Shown here one piece after another: positions 43,974 to 57,179 of a stretch of 64,000 bases of DNA. Below the pieces are notes generated by a model. It had not been told where the DNA came from. It was given only the letters and a program-made list of their open reading frames with translations, and searched no databases. This stretch comes from Anadara kagoshimensis (taxonomy: Eukaryota; Mollusca; Bivalvia; Arcoida; Arcidae): the NCBI GenBank assembly GCA_021292105.1, contig CM037867.1:13282928-13346927 (forward strand), written 5' to 3'. Position 1 is the stretch's first letter, and every line of letters starts with the position of its first letter. The position numbers and the translations under genes were made by a program.

Positions 43974-45195
43974 AAAAGAAGTGGATATATGAACGTACAC
44001 CAGGCTATAAAACAACATGAAACATTAAACTGTAAAAGTGTCCCTGGAGTTAAAAGCCAGTTGAAACAATAACCAAGACAATACTAAAATCTAGTAACAA
44101 TAGTAAAGGATACTAAAGGAATCAATGATAGAAGACTAAATAGCTCAATTTTTATTCATGAGCTGACGCATTGTCTTAATATTATATCTGTATATGTTCA
44201 AATTGGACAATAAAATATATATATACATATATATTCTATAAAAGATGAAATTGTGTAAACAACTTGCTTAGCTGGAATCAAACCAATCTTATAGAATAAA
44301 TATATATAAACAGTGCTTACGATATTGTTAACTTTCTTTTCTATTGTACAATATACCGGTTTATAACATATTTCTTTCACTTCAAAATTATTGCGCTATA
44401 ATATAGCTTGTTTCTAATACGGCGAGATCTTAAAACAATGCAGCGAGCTGCTTACAAAAATATTTCTGATAATTCTGGAACATTGCAAACCAAAGCTTAT
44501 CAAAACCTAATGACCTAATTATATTCCCAAAAGCAAAGTAAAAACCCAGCTGTATTTTGTACGAAACCTGTTTTTGCAGAAAAAGAAATGGATATATATT
44601 AATGTACACCAGACTATCGAACATCACAAAACATTAAACTGTAAAGTGTCCCTGGAGTGAAAAGCGCGTTGAAACAATAGCCAAGACAATATTAAAATCT
44701 AGTTAAAACAATAGTAAAGGATACTAAAGGAATCAACGATAGAAAAAAATGGCTAAATGTTTTATTCATGAGCTGAAACATTTTCTTGATGTTATATATC
44801 TGTATATGTTCCAATTGGAAAATAAAATATAAATATACATCCATATTTTATAAAAAAATAAAATTGTGTAACGACTTGCTTAGCTGGAATCAAGCCAATC
44901 CTATACATAACAGAATAAATAAATAAAAATAGTGCTCATTGAAATTGTCAAGTTTATTTTCTATGTAGCAATATACCGACTTTGTCTCATAATGTATTTG
45001 TTTTACAGTTAACACGCTATGATATAGCTTGTTCCAAATACGACGGTGGTTTTATACAGAGCAAGTTGCTTCCGAAAATATTTCTGATAATTCTGGGACA
45101 TTGCAATCCTATGCTTATCAAAATCCTCATGTCCTTATTATAATCCCAAAAGCAAAGTAAAAAACTTTGAAAAAACTAGCATCATAAATATAGTA
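43974..45195. repeat. Tandem duplication of about 0.6 kb
   Basis: AAGAAGTGGATATATGAACG (about 43977) and AAAGAAATGGATATATATTA (about 44582) begin two copies. Both continue through ACATTAAACTGTAAA, GTGTCCCTGGAGT, AGGATACTAAAGGAATCAA, ACTTGCTTAGCTGGAATCAA and AATTCTGG. Divergence is moderate (roughly 10-15 percent by eye), with no coding sequence. Confidence 0.82.
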
Positions 45196-45894
45196 TGAAT
45201 TAATCCTGTGTATTTTGTATGAAACCTGTTTTAAATCTGTAGCACTAGGCGGTCGTTTCGGAACTTCTCATGGGTAGTAATTGGACAAAAAAATGTGAGA
45301 ATACAAATATTTCTAAAATGTTGAAATAAGAAAAATGAATATGCCGCCTTATGAAAAGCAATTGCATGGAAACCAGGAAACATAATTAAGCAGGTTATTA
45401 AATTTTTATGGCAAATTATTGACCGTATGTTTTGCGTACTTTGGACCAAGTAAATAACCTGATTTTTTATAAATTGTCATCATGAAAGGAGAACCTGTTT
45501 ATTGCAAGAAATACTTAGATACAGTTTACCTATCAAACTAATGCATAAACAACAAACGAATGTGCTAACGGAAGAGAATAAACTCTCTGAGTGACAATCT
45601 CCATCGAGTCATCAAAGAATATAATAGTCAATGTTTTTTAAGGATTTTGCATCTTGATATTAGTTTTGATGTTAGATTTTATGACGGCAAATAAAAATAG
45701 CGGACACTATTTCAAAAGTTGAATTACAAAGGAACACGAGAGGACAAATTAAGTATTATATGTATTTCAATATGACTTATGATGTCTTCGATTAGAAAAA
45801 CCGACTAACAAAAGTTTTAAATCTTTTTAATATAGTGTGTTTATAATATGCACCTTTCCTGTGGATACATTTTCACAGATTTAAAAAATAAAAA

Positions 45895-46250
45895 AACAAA
45901 CATACTTATCGATGTCCAAATCACAACCCAAAAGAAAAGAAAAATATTTTGAAACTTTTCAAAAAGTAACGTTATACATGTATACTTCCACCAGGGAATT
46001 GAGACCGTGTGCTCCGGAAGGGTAAGCAGCTCCTGTTCAGCAAGCTACAGTTACCAAGCGTGTAATTAAAATTAAGATAATATGAGGAACATGGAACTTT
46101 GGGACGACAAATATATCCTGTATTATTTTTGCATATATATCAACAAAATTGTGATGACGGCCACAAAACTTGTCAAGGGTCTTGGTACTACCGATGTATC
46201 TTTGCCGTTTTTGCCAATACAAAACAAACGTGTGTTATCAAAAAAGTATA
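45895..46250 (+). repeat. Dispersed element R1, long copy with the MELxD reading frame
   Basis: CGATGTCCAAATCACAACCC, CTTCCACCAGGGAATTGAGA and GTGCTCCGGAAGGGTAAGCA, then ATGAGGAACATGGAACTTTG. The frame near 46082 reads MRNMELWDDKYILY and then NKIVMTATKLVKGL, a diverged version of the peptide at 47142 and 55219. Confidence 0.6.
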
Positions 46251-46899
46251 AAGATTATAAGACTTTTCTTTGATTAAAATAGCTCAATAGCATTGTTCTT
46301 GGTTGCCATGGAATCTTATAAATGTGAAATATAATTACTGATTAGCATATAAATACTATACAGTAACATTTAAAACGACAACCAAGAACACGACACAATA
46401 CAATTAAATGGTAAAACAGCAGAACTAGATAAAAAAGAAAAATGCATGTACGAATATAAATTTACAAAACTTATTTAAAGCAAATAGAAACATCCAAACT
46501 AAACAATGAGAGGCATTACAAAAGTTAAATCAGAGTGCAAAAATTTAATATGACTATTATACAGTATTATTATACAAATGTAGCTGATTTATACATTAAA
46601 AATAGAAAGAAAGATCCGAAAAAAATTGAGGAACCATATAGTGTATGTGTCGAAATATGAAATTACAAAATAGCATACATGTACCTTTTTAAATAAAGAA
46701 AGATATGAACTTTTATAACATTGAAATCTTATCAGTTTCACAAAAAGACAAACAAATGGGGCCACTGATATAATATTTCCGAATTTGGACAAGAGCTAGT
46801 GTAATAAGACCACATTATACACATTTATCATAAATACATGTACTGTAGAATATTGCCGTGACCCATGAACCTAAAAAGAAACTAGAAAAACTGTGAGCC

Positions 46900-47140
46900 A
46901 CAAGCTCACAAAAAATACCCCCGCTCCCATATGGGAAACCCCAAAAATCCATCGGATCAAATTTTAAATAGTAGTTGTACATCTACATTATATCACAAAG
47001 ATTGTGTGAAAATTTCATGAAAATCCATTTAAGGGTTTAGGAGGAGTTGCGGATAAGAGATAGGTACCCTAAGGTGTAACAGAAAGACGGACGGACACCC
47101 CTATCACTATATACCCCCCACTTTTTAAGCGGGGGGTATA
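46900..47140 (-). repeat. gtctgtc-type repeat, minus strand
   Basis: ATCTACATTATATCACAAAG, TGAAAATCCATTTAAGGGTT and AGACGGACGGACACCCCTAT end in the ATACCCCCCACTTTTTAAGC/GGGGGGTATAACTAG inverted pair. Confidence 0.55.
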
Positions 47141-47141
47141 A

Positions 47142-47580
47142 CTAGTCATTGCATCCAGTAATTTTAGCATTATGTGATCGATATATAACAGTACGAGCAA
47201 GCTGCCTACACATAAATTGTTGACCCAGGAATATTGCAAGCGTAAGTTTATCTGGACCTTCAAAAAGTTTTATGGCCGTCACCATAGTATTGTTGATAAG
47301 TATGATGTCTCTCTGTCCAGGATTGCCTTGGGTTACCTTGACGTCACATAGTTCCAAGTTCCTTTCACTCTCAATTTTAATTACACACGTGGCGGGTATA
47401 CATAGCTGAACAAGAAGTGCTTACCCTTCCAGCAGCACCAAGCCTCACGTCCCTGGTGGAAGTTCACTTTTATTACAAATACGTGTAGTGCAATAATCTG
47501 CTCAAAACAAAAACGTTAATTCATTGTCAAATCAAAATCCGAAGCTTGAAAACTCAAACACGCGAGAGTAAGACCGGATG
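47142..47580 (-). repeat. Dispersed element R1, longest copy, minus strand
   Basis: On the minus strand it runs from the R1 left part (CTTCCACCAGGGACGTGAGG) through the CACGTG box to an open frame at 47357-47142: MELCDVKVTQGNPGQRDIIL, then INNTMVTAIKLFEGPDKLTL and AIFLGQQFMCRQLARTVIYR. This is the longest version of the shared peptide. The product is not recognised. Confidence 0.6.
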
Positions 47581-47629
47581 GGAAGAACTGTAAACACGCG
47601 AGAGTAAGACCGGATGGGAAGAACTGTAA
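47557..47629. repeat. 36-bp direct duplication
   Basis: ACACGCGAGAGTAAGACCGG followed by ATGGGAAGAACTGTAA occurs twice with a 36-bp step and no mismatch. Confidence 0.92.
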
Positions 47630-48690
47630 GGACTTTACCGCCACATATGATATTATAGGGAACATTGAACTATATTTACCATATTAGAAATGTTTTGATG
47701 TCACAGACATAATACTTATCAACAATATTGTGACGACGGCTGAGTGAGAATATCATGTGTGTTCCATACTTTCAGAGAAAATCTAGACTATGCTTCAAGC
47801 AATTATAGCATTAGGTATCTAACACATAACTGTACTCAATAATTTCTATTATGAGATTAGTTATTATTCACAATATTGCATGTCAATTATTGTCTGAAAG
47901 CTGTTGCGTGCATGATAAAATTTCCTCATTTTCAAGCTCTTAAAATCGATTAAATTGCATTATGAAACATGTTTTATCGCCGAATGATTTTTTTAAAAAT
48001 GTTTTTCAATTAAACTGACTGCAAGTCTATGTGGCGCATGAATTTATGCTTGATAGCAATACACACTTATTTTAGCTTCATAGTTCCATGTTTCTTTCAT
48101 TTTTAATTTTGCATTAACATATGACGGGACGGGTGTAGCCAAGTACACAGGAGGTGCGTATCCCTTCCAGAGCAACCGACCACGCTTTAAAGGTAGAAAT
48201 TCCTGTGTATCATTGAGACGCCAGTATTCAAATTTTTACTTTGTAAAATGATGTTACACAAACTGAAAAAATTGAAACGAAATTATCTATCTCAATTTCA
48301 AGAGCATGTCCTCATGAGTTTCATAATTCAATAGTAAAAACACTTCCTGCAAATGTACTGTTATCAATATTTTTGATCTTGGGACAACGTGTCATAATTT
48401 ATAAGATGAGTTTTCATATTTATACAGAGCAGACATCACTTGGTATAGTTAAGCAGACCCTTGTGATTTAAAACTTGAAAATACAAAACCAACGGTGTTA
48501 AATAATGCATTATAAGCAATGTGATATTTAAACTCAAATAGCCAAATTCAATTTAAAAGATTGTATCGAGTTATAAATACATTTGAATAGTTAATTAATT
48601 TGAAAGTGAGAATCTTTCTTTTGATGTTATAGTGGTGATAGTGTCATTTTAAGCATCAATCATTCTGTTTTATCGTAATCCAATAGCAAG

Positions 48691-48736
<46 letters not shown>

Positions 48737-48760
48737 GAGAGGAGAGAGAGAGAGAGAGAA
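48691..48760. repeat. (CA)n(GA)n microsatellite
   Basis: CACACACACA followed by GAGAGAGA runs broken by GAGGAAGAGAGGAG. The counterpart in copy B (59725-59828) is longer. Confidence 0.95.
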
Positions 48761-51044
48761 TTGTGTTTTCAGTCCAGTCTGACACACTGGAATCTTGGAA
48801 CCAAACCTCGACATACAAGCCAGTGGTGGTTTTGTCTATCTAGCAACACCGAAGCCTATGCTGTTTTATATGCATTTTAGCCACATTTAATTTACAATCA
48901 AGGTAAATAACTCGGTGACACATACTTATCGAATGTCAGGCAAAATTCAAGATCTTTCTTTTGATAAAAGTTTTGATTTTAGATTTACACTCCGAATGAA
49001 TTGTTAACGTAATATCAGGTTTTATAATTTACGAAAAATGAAAATAATTATTTGAAAATCGGTTGTTTTTTTAAACATGCTTTCAATACTGGGAAGCCTT
49101 TGCTTTAATTAATCCTTTTATTCACTCTTTTTTTCTGATTTATTTATATTTTGCTTTACAGAACCGGTCTATTGGCATTTAAAACTATGCTAACAAATTG
49201 GTACCGAATCACCAGCTAATCTCTGTTCTTATTGATTCTATCTCGACAGCTCTTCCGTTACTAGCTATTATTTATAAGTCTTAATTTAACAAAGGTATGT
49301 ACTCTATTTTTATATATGTTTGTCAAAATTAACTTTGGTCATATTTGTATATTAAGTATTGCGTATTAAACAATCCTGCTTTGTCCTGTAATATATCCAT
49401 GTGGTCATCCAGCATTGTTGCCATATTTGATTTTGCATTTCACTTTTGTTTTATACTTATCTTTCTTTCGCGCATTCTTCCAAAACAGGTTTTCTTAATA
49501 CATTTATCTGCTAAATAATTTTCTAAAAAATTAAGCCGTGCTTAAACAATCAAAGTATTTGGGTTTAGTAAAATAAATTCTGTTCCTTCTATTTGCTTAT
49601 TTCAACATATTAGAATATTTAGATTCACAATTGTGGTCCGTGCACTACTGATGAGAAATTTTCCGAAACGGCCGTCTAGTGCCATAAAATAAGAACAGTT
49701 TTTGTAATAATACAGTTGTTTCTGTTTTATTTTTCTCTTTATATACATGCATACAAATGCTATATATTCCATTGTCTATAAAATATTGATCCTAACAAAT
49801 GTAAAAAATAAGAAGTTTCGTATTCAACAATGCCAGACAGAAAAAATTCCAACAATTTATAATGTAACGTTCTTTATCTATTATATAATATGGTAATATG
49901 TACAATTAAACTATTTATTACATGTATTTCTGATATTTTATTAGTCTTAATGGTTTTAATTACATAGGCAATGCGTGCGTGATAATGTTTTCTTATCTCT
50001 ATAAAATTCAATACATATTTGTATTCCACCGTTTCTTATTTTAATGGAAATGTTTGCAATCATGGTCTATTTTTTAGTCTGTTTTTTCTTGCTGCAATGC
50101 CTTGTTGAATACGCTAAGGGATGAAGTCCCTTTGCTTAAGAATGCTCTTGAACTGACAAGAACAGTGTTTTCAAATAAACCTGCCATTGTAAGCTATGAA
50201 GATTTGATTAAAATAATAGTATAATTGTTGTGCTTCTTTTAACATTCCTCGAACCATTTTTCTTTTTTATTTTAAGTTTTAAGTTTTTCCTTTTGTTGAC
50301 AATATTTTTGTCTCTTTGTCACTCATTTTTCTGGCAATCACGCCAAGTTCATCCTGCTTGGTTCTTGCTTGTATCATTGTGATCACCAAAACTTTCTCTA
50401 CCATCTTTGGTTCTCGAGTTCTCTTTCGTTTGACTTGGTTTATATCGCGTGTGTTCTTTTGAAATAGGTCTTTTTAATATATATACACTAATTTATGGTT
50501 TTTAGTCTGCTTATATAATCATGCATAAAGATAATATATATTCTCTGTAAAGGATTGACACTGTAAATTGTAAAAATGTTTCGTGTTCAACAATGCCAGA
50601 CTTGTATTTCTGATATTTTATTAGTCTTAATGGTTTTAATTACATAGGCAATGCGTGCGTGGTTATGTTTTTCTATCTTTATAAAATACAATACATATTT
50701 GTATTCTACAATTTGTTACTTAAATAAATTTTTTGCCAATTATCGACTTCATTCTTCATTCTCTCTGTCTTCTTGAAAACGCCAAGGGATCAAGTCTCTT
50801 ACCTAAAGAATGCACTTAAAACTGATTAGATAAATCTTTGTAATTAAACCTGAGATGGTAAGTTTTTTAAATTTAAATTACAAAAATAGGTCATCAGATA
50901 TTCTTAACATCCTTAAATTGTGTTTTCCCAATTGTCAAGGCATATAAGGCGCTTAACAAGTTATCTGTAATCACCACATTTTTGACAAGTATAATTCAAA
51001 AAGTACCCTGGGTATATTTTTATCCTCATCGTCCTTTATTCTTT

Positions 51045-51235
51045 TCATTCTTAATTTTGATCCCAAACGTGTCGGATGTAGCAATCTAACCAGGAAACAA
51101 GAGGTGCTTACCCTTCCGGACCAGCGGGCCTCCCTTCCCTGGTGGAAATTCACGTGTTTTAACCAATTTTTCGTTTTTACTTTGTTTTTTGGATTGTGGT
51201 TAGGACATGGATTTGTATGTTTGTTTTTGAATAAC
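51045..51235 (-). repeat. Dispersed element R1, minus-strand copy inside duplication A
   Basis: AGAGGTGCTTACCCTTCCGG, TCCCTGGTGGAAATTCACGT and GATTGTGGTTAGGACATGGA. Its counterpart in copy B is 63110-63290, so it was there before the duplication. Confidence 0.68.
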
Positions 51236-51989
51236 TTACAAAGTTTATGCGGCATTATCACTTGCTATTTGCATACATACAAATTATATATATTTTATTG
51301 CTGTAACGTATTGGTCTTATAAACTATAAACCATTAAAGGTTTCGTGTTCAACAATGCAAGACAGAAAATGATTCCGGTAATTCAGTCTTAAATGTCGGA
51401 AATGTTGTTTATTGTACAATATGGTAATATGTGCAATTAAAATATTTATTATATGTATTTCTGATATTTTATTGGTCCTAATGGTTTTAATAACATAGTC
51501 AATACGTGCGTAGTGAAGTTTTTCTTTCTCTATGAAATGCAATACTTTTTGGTAATCTGGCTATACTGGAATTTTATAATTTTATGTTTTTGTAATTCTT
51601 GCCTATGTTCATCATGTTGTTTTGTTGCAACGGCTTGTTAAATACACTAAGGGATCAAGTTTTTATGCTATGGAATGAACTTTAACTGACAAGAACAACA
51701 TTTCCGATTAAAACTTGAATGGTAAGAATTATTATGTTTTATTAACATAGACAATACGTGCTTGGTAATGTTTTCATATCTCTATAAAATGCAAAACAGA
51801 TATGGACATGGATTAGTATGTTTGTTTTTGATATCTATTATTTTATTTCAAGACATAGTTTTGCTTACAATAAATGTCAAAATAGTGCTTGTTTGCATTG
51901 ACGTGTTGCATAGTTATTGCTATTCTCTTGAAGTTCTCTATTAAATAAAAATTCGAAAGTAGCAAATAACTATTTTAGAACATAGCGCT

Positions 51990-53360
51990 GACAGAAATTT
52001 TCATTTTATAATACTTACTTTACTAATAACGTACTATACATAACTGACATTGATATTGCAAACATTGAAGCATGCATAAGAAGTAACGGAATAGCGTACA
52101 GAAATTTGCATTTTGGTTGTAATTATAACCTAACACCTATTATTGGAAATGATTGATATTGCAAAGCTAAAACCACGCGCTTGTTGTTTTTTGTTTCAAT
52201 TTGCAAGTACACGCATGCTTGTTGGTCCTTCGTTTGATAAATTTAGGCTTATTTTATCTTTTTAAATTATGGACCATCAGTGGGATGATCTAGGCAATCG
52301 AATAGTAACTACACACAGGACTTTTATGTCTCAGTGCCGGCCTAATGTATGGGGTTTTATAATCAGTGAACACACTTTCTTCTCTTTTTTCTCTTTTTCG
52401 TAGTTTCGTATTTTCATGCTTAAATATTCATTTGTATAATGTCGTGTTATTAGTTGCTTTAGTTGTTGCCAAGTGAATGTTTTAAGATGCAAATGTCCTA
52501 TCTTCTCTACTAGAAACCCAAATATAACCATAGCCGAAAAAATAACTTATGGAAAACAAAAACGAAAAAGGAAACAAATTAAATCTGGTAAAACAGATGC
52601 AAATTAAAATTGGATAACAAATGAACCTGCAAAATTAGTAAAGGAATTAAAAATAAAAAACGGTTCATGGACAAAGATTTACATAGGTAATTTTTCACCA
52701 AACAGCTTTAATTACTATCTATGTTTTGATATGTGATGTTTTTTGCGTCTGATACTATAAGCTCTTGAAAACATTTAAGATTTTGAATTTAATTCGTTTA
52801 GATAATAATAAAAAATTATCTTGGCCTAATTCTGAGTACTGATTAATGCAACATGATATTGGTTTGATCAGACAAAACTCCCACGCAATGGCCTAGAATA
52901 CAGATGAGTATGAAAATCGTGCTTATATAGCATTTCATTAAAACCTTTTATACAAAATAAATAGCAATAATGATGAAGATAATAGAATTTAGAATAAAAT
53001 TCTAAAAATCAAAGTTCAATATTTCCGTCTATTTCAATAAACATTTGCAACATTCGTCTGGAATCTTAAATTAAGATGCATATATAGAAAAACCACAATA
53101 ATGCTTATATAAGCAAACTTTGACAGATTACCATAGTAACCTTCTAAACAAAGTCATTAATCACCTCACTTAACTAGATACATACATATTAACAATAAAA
53201 CAAAGCGCTATTTATCCATAAGTCACTGAATGACCTACACTTTTTACAACTATTATTTTCATTACTGGGACGATCAAATAAAAATTGCCCAGCATCGATT
53301 GTCAGTTCCAAAGAGAGTATTTAACTACAAGAAACTAGTCCATAAACACTTTAAAGACAT
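51990..53360. other. AT-rich intergenic DNA
   Basis: No gene, element or tandem repeat recognised in this stretch. Confidence 0.5.
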
Positions 53361-53364
53361 AATG

Positions 53365-53530
53365 ATATCGGTGGAAGAGGACATTTTAGCGTAGGCATAC
53401 GAGTCACAATGTCTCTTACTGTCTAGGTTTGAATCTATCTAAGGCAGATGTGAGTGAGAGAGTTTGTTAGTTAACTCTCTTTAGGTCAGTTGTTTTCTCT
53501 GTGTGTCTTAATGTAAAATGTTTGGTATGA
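53365..53530 (+). repeat. tRNA-headed SINE-like copy, diverged
   Basis: GGTTTGAATCTATCTAAGGC (B-box region), GAGAGAGTTTGTTAGTTAAC and AGGTCAGTTGTTTTCTCTGT match the family. Confidence 0.55.
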
Positions 53531-53659
53531 AACGAAAAAATATGTCCAGAAATTAAAATTTTATTTTCAATTTGTATAATTTTATGTCTGTTAAAACAGA
53601 TAAAGATTTTACGTCAAAAATGTTTCATATGAGCCTTTATTTTATTTTTAATTCGCATA

Positions 53660-53820
53660 ATGGGATTATAGGTTTTACAGGAGGGTGTTTACCCTTTCGG
53701 AGCACCCGGCCTCACTTCCCTGGTAGAAGTTCACGTGTCTAACCTAACTTGTCAGTTCCGAAGTGTTTACTTTGCTTCTGGATTGTGATTCGGACATGGA
53801 TTAGTATGTTTGTTTTTGAT
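53660..53820 (-). repeat. Dispersed element R1, minus-strand copy
   Basis: ACCCTTTCGGAGCACCCGGC, TCCCTGGTAGAAGTTCACGT and GATTGTGATTCGGACATGGA. Confidence 0.68.
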
Positions 53821-53955
53821 TTTTAACAATGCACGCTATGTGTCAAATCGAAAGTGAGAATAAAAGGAACATGGGACCCTAGTACGTCAAAAATAGTCAA
53901 GCTTATCTTTGATTCATTTCTATTTTTTTTTTAAAAATTTTATTCAGTTTCCACA

Positions 53956-54804
53956 TACAGTATAACCTGTTATAGAGTCCACCTCTGTATAAAGTCCACT
54001 TTTCTATAGCAACCGGTCTAAAGTATCCCCAATGGATTTTACTATATAATGATCCTGTATATAAAGTCCACCTGTCTAATGTGAATAGAGTCCACCCTTT
54101 AGTCCCAAATGACTTCTCAACCTGTCTATAAAGTCCACTATTTCAATCAACTGTTTTAAAAGTTATTTTTCATATTATAATTTTTGTCTAATTTCATGTA
54201 ATTTTTTTAACCAAGTTATTATTATATTCTTTATGCTTGAAGATTAAAAATATATAATTATTATCAATCTTTTATCATTGTATAAGTTTTACAAATTTTT
54301 GTTGCAAAGAGTATAGATGAGTTATTATAAGTAAAAGGAGGGGGGGGAGAATGTGAAGTCCTTATACTCATGTCAATGACTGAAGCCATTAGATCAGCAA
54401 TTAGAAACAGTCTTTGTTATTTAGGGCAGTATGTTTTCTATACCTATTCTTTTAATTAGTGACACCCTGCTTCCTGAGAAAAAAAGAGAATAGTCAGGTG
54501 TATACTGATAGATAAACTGTTACCATGTAATCAGATGTACAGCCCATTAAGATTATATTGCACTTTTCAAATATCTTCTATAATTAATAATAAATCATCT
54601 TTTTCAAATATCATAAAAATAATTTTAACAAAATTAAACAAAAGTGTACTTTAATAGGTATTATTTTCATTTATTTGTATACCGGTATCAACAATACAAC
54701 TTTATTCGTTCATAAAAGGTGAGCCTCTACATAAAGTCCACCTGTCTATTAAGTCCACTTTTGTTCAGTCCCCTGGGTGGTCTTTATACACAGGTTATAC
54801 TGTA
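53956..54804. mobile_element. Non-autonomous DNA element with TACAGTATAACCTGT ends
   Basis: The left end is TACAGTATAACCTGTTATAG + AGTCCAC; the other strand of the right end reads TACAGTATAACCTGTGTATA + AAGACCAC. Ends starting TACAG beside TA fit a Tc1/mariner-like element with TA target, which is inferred. The left 230 bp repeats the words AAAGTCCACCTGTCTA and TATAGAGTCCACC many times. No transposase frame. Confidence 0.78.
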
Positions 54805-55019
54805 TTTCTTTATCCAGTTAATTTCATTTAGTGTTTTTGTTCTCTCTTTTGTTGTTTTCTAAGTGGATAAGTTAGTTTTACTCGTCTGCAGCTACAGGGT
54901 TTTCGCTTCCACTTCCAATTTTAAAAACAACATTATAGGTTCACTGTTTATTATAACAAGGTTGATCTAAGCAATGTAAGACTTCTTTGCATCCGCCATT
55001 ATAATACTGTTATATAAGT

Positions 55020-55330
55020 ATCATGATCAAAAACAAACATACTAATCCATGTTCGAATCACAATCCAGAAGCAAAGTTAAAACTTTGGAACTGACAAGTT
55101 AGGTTAGACAAGTAAGCTTCCAACAGGGAAGAGAGGCCGGGTGCTCCGGAAAGGTAAGCAGCTCCTGTTTAGCTAGCTACACCCGCCACGTGTGTAATCA
55201 AAATTATGTGAAAGGAACATGGAACTATTAGACGTCGAATATATCCAGCGTAATCCTGGACACAGAGACATCAAACTTGTCAACAATACTGTGATGACGG
55301 CCATAAAACTTTTTGACTTTGTTTCTAAAA
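55020..55330 (+). repeat. Dispersed element R1, long copy with the MELxD reading frame
   Basis: ACTAATCCATGTTCGAATCA, GGGTGCTCCGGAAAGGTAAG and ACACCCGCCACGTGTGTAAT lead into a frame from 55219: MELLDVEYIQRNPGHRDIKL then VNNTVMTAIKLFDF, clearly similar to the minus-strand frame at 47357-47142. Confidence 0.65.
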
Positions 55331-55831
55331 TTATCCTGAGTATATTAACTGTTCCATATATTATATTCCTTTCATTCTCAATTTTAGCAAAGCTAGACAG
55401 TAGATGCATACACTTCCATATCGCTCGGTCTCAAATTTTTCTTAATTTGCGAGTTTACAATGTTTTTAATTATATTTTTGGGATGGTAATTTTAATATGA
55501 ACGTGTTGATTTGTGATTGATTTGATAAATCGGACCATGCCTTACAATAAACAACAATTATCGGTCAAACAACATATAAAAAATTTAGATATTTTTAATG
55601 AAAATCATTCGAAGTCAATCGCAGATTTTGGATACGATTTTGTTGAATTATCTTAGCTTAGGAGCTTTATAGCTGCAGTTGCCTACAATGGATAATGGAT
55701 GAGTAGCTAAACATCTCAAACGATAACTATGTTAAGAAGCTAGTAGGTAAACAATTAAGAAGATTTCTCTTTCCATACCAATATAAATTGACAATTCTGC
55801 CAATGCTTGATTTTCAGAACATGACAATTAA

Positions 55832-56075
55832 TACAGTATAACCTGTGTATATAATATGAAAAATAACTTTTAAAACAGTTGATTGAAATAGTGGCCTTTA
55901 TAGACAGGTTGAGAAGTCATTTGGGACTAAAAAGGGTGGACTCTATACACATTAGACAGGTGGACTTTATATACAGGGTCATTATATAGTAAAATCCATT
56001 GGGGATACTTCAGACCGGTTGCTATAGACAGGTGGACTTTATACAGAGGTGGACTCTATAACAGGTTATACTGTA
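55832..56075. mobile_element. Deletion derivative of the 53956-54804 element, inverted
   Basis: Ends are TACAGTATAACCTGTGTATA and TATAACAGGTTATACTGTA. The inside is the reverse complement of the left 240 bp of the larger element (GGTTGAGAAGTCATTTGGGA, AATCCATTGGGGATACTTCA). The middle 0.6 kb is absent. Confidence 0.8.
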
Positions 56076-56544
56076 TATGTAAAACGATATATTAAATTGT
56101 AATGATTTAAGTAATTGGTATAAATGATTTATTCTAAAAACAATATCACGAAACATTATATTGTTAAACGTAGCTATGATTAAAATAAAGGATTGAATTG
56201 AACACTTAATGACTGGGTTTTCCGCATAAACAATCAATATTGAAGGTTAAAGTGCTTTGTTCTCAGCTATCATATACTCAGAAACCCATTTTCAAAATAT
56301 TGACCTCTGACATTAAACTTCGATAAAATTTCTAAAACTTGCGTTAAAAATGTCATCTCTTATGTCTTTATATTAATCATTTTATTAATTTTAATAATTA
56401 TTTATATCTAGCTATAATTCATCGCGTTACAATACAAATACGTGTGGGTGGTGTTCGTTTAAGTTGCATTATCTAATATCTAGACCTAAATTCTTCAATA
56501 TGTTTTGAAACTTATTTCAAGAACATGTCATACAACTAATCAAA

Positions 56545-56800
56545 ACAAGCATACTAATCAATGTCTGAATCACAATCCAGAAGCAAAGTAAAAACCTTTG
56601 AACTGATCTCGTACAAGTCAGGTTAGACACGCGGACTTCCACCAGGGAAGTGAGGCCGGGTGCTCCGGAAGGGTAAGCACCTCCTGTTTTCTAGCTACAC
56701 TGGCCCTGTGTGTAATAAAAATTTAGTGGAAGGAACATGGAACTATGGGGCATCACATACATAAAGACATCAACCCTATCAACAATACTGTGATAACTAA
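56545..56800 (+). repeat. Dispersed element R1, plus-strand copy
   Basis: ACTAATCAATGTCTGAATCA, CTTCCACCAGGGAAGTGAGG and CCGGGTGCTCCGGAAGGGTA, followed by GAAGGAACATGGAACTATGG and ATCAACAATACTGTGATAAC. Here the MELxD frame is broken. Confidence 0.7.
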
Positions 56801-57179
56801 TTGATAATTGAAGATGTACAACTAAAGATGATAGGTACACATGCTAAATCGTTCAACCCAATTTTACGGTAACAGTGCCTGAATCTCAGTAAAGAAAAGT
56901 TAGTTATGGAATAATTATGAAATTAGAGTTAACTTACCAAATATGCTTCATTTCCGATTTAACAACGTATTTCACATATATAATAATTCGCCAGCTCTGA
57001 TGTTCTTCTAGCGTCCCACTGTGAAGACTTTCACACAAACGAACATTCAGTATATCGGATACTATGTTTTGACGCTTTATGAACACTTCTGTACACATAA
57101 TCATGTGTTCTAAACGTACACAATAGTTTTAAGTACATACAAGCAAAACAAGAAAAGCATAGGAGGTGAGTTTAGTAAT

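Larger units (their letters stand above)
48041..51979. repeat. Large duplication, copy A
   Basis: From AATTTATGCTTGATAGCAAT to AGCAAATAACTATTTTAG it matches 59042-64000 in the same orientation, with small indels. It includes an R1 piece (48125-48250), the (CA)n(GA)n microsatellite at 48691-48760, and then units of about 0.76 kb marked by TTTCGTGTTCAACAATGC at 49817, 50579 and 51339. Each unit has ATTAGTCTTAATGGTTTTAA near its start and a GGGATCAAGTC core near its end. No long frame or protein similarity is seen. Confidence 0.85.

Noticed and set aside
47069-47263. Separate gene at 47263-47069 (-)
   Set aside because: It overlaps the R1 frame in another phase and ends in the gtctgtc-type repeat. 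No independent support.
48041-51979. Coding transposon (reverse transcriptase or transposase) inside the large duplication
   Set aside because: No frame longer than about 95 codons and no catalytic motif was seen on either strand in either copy.
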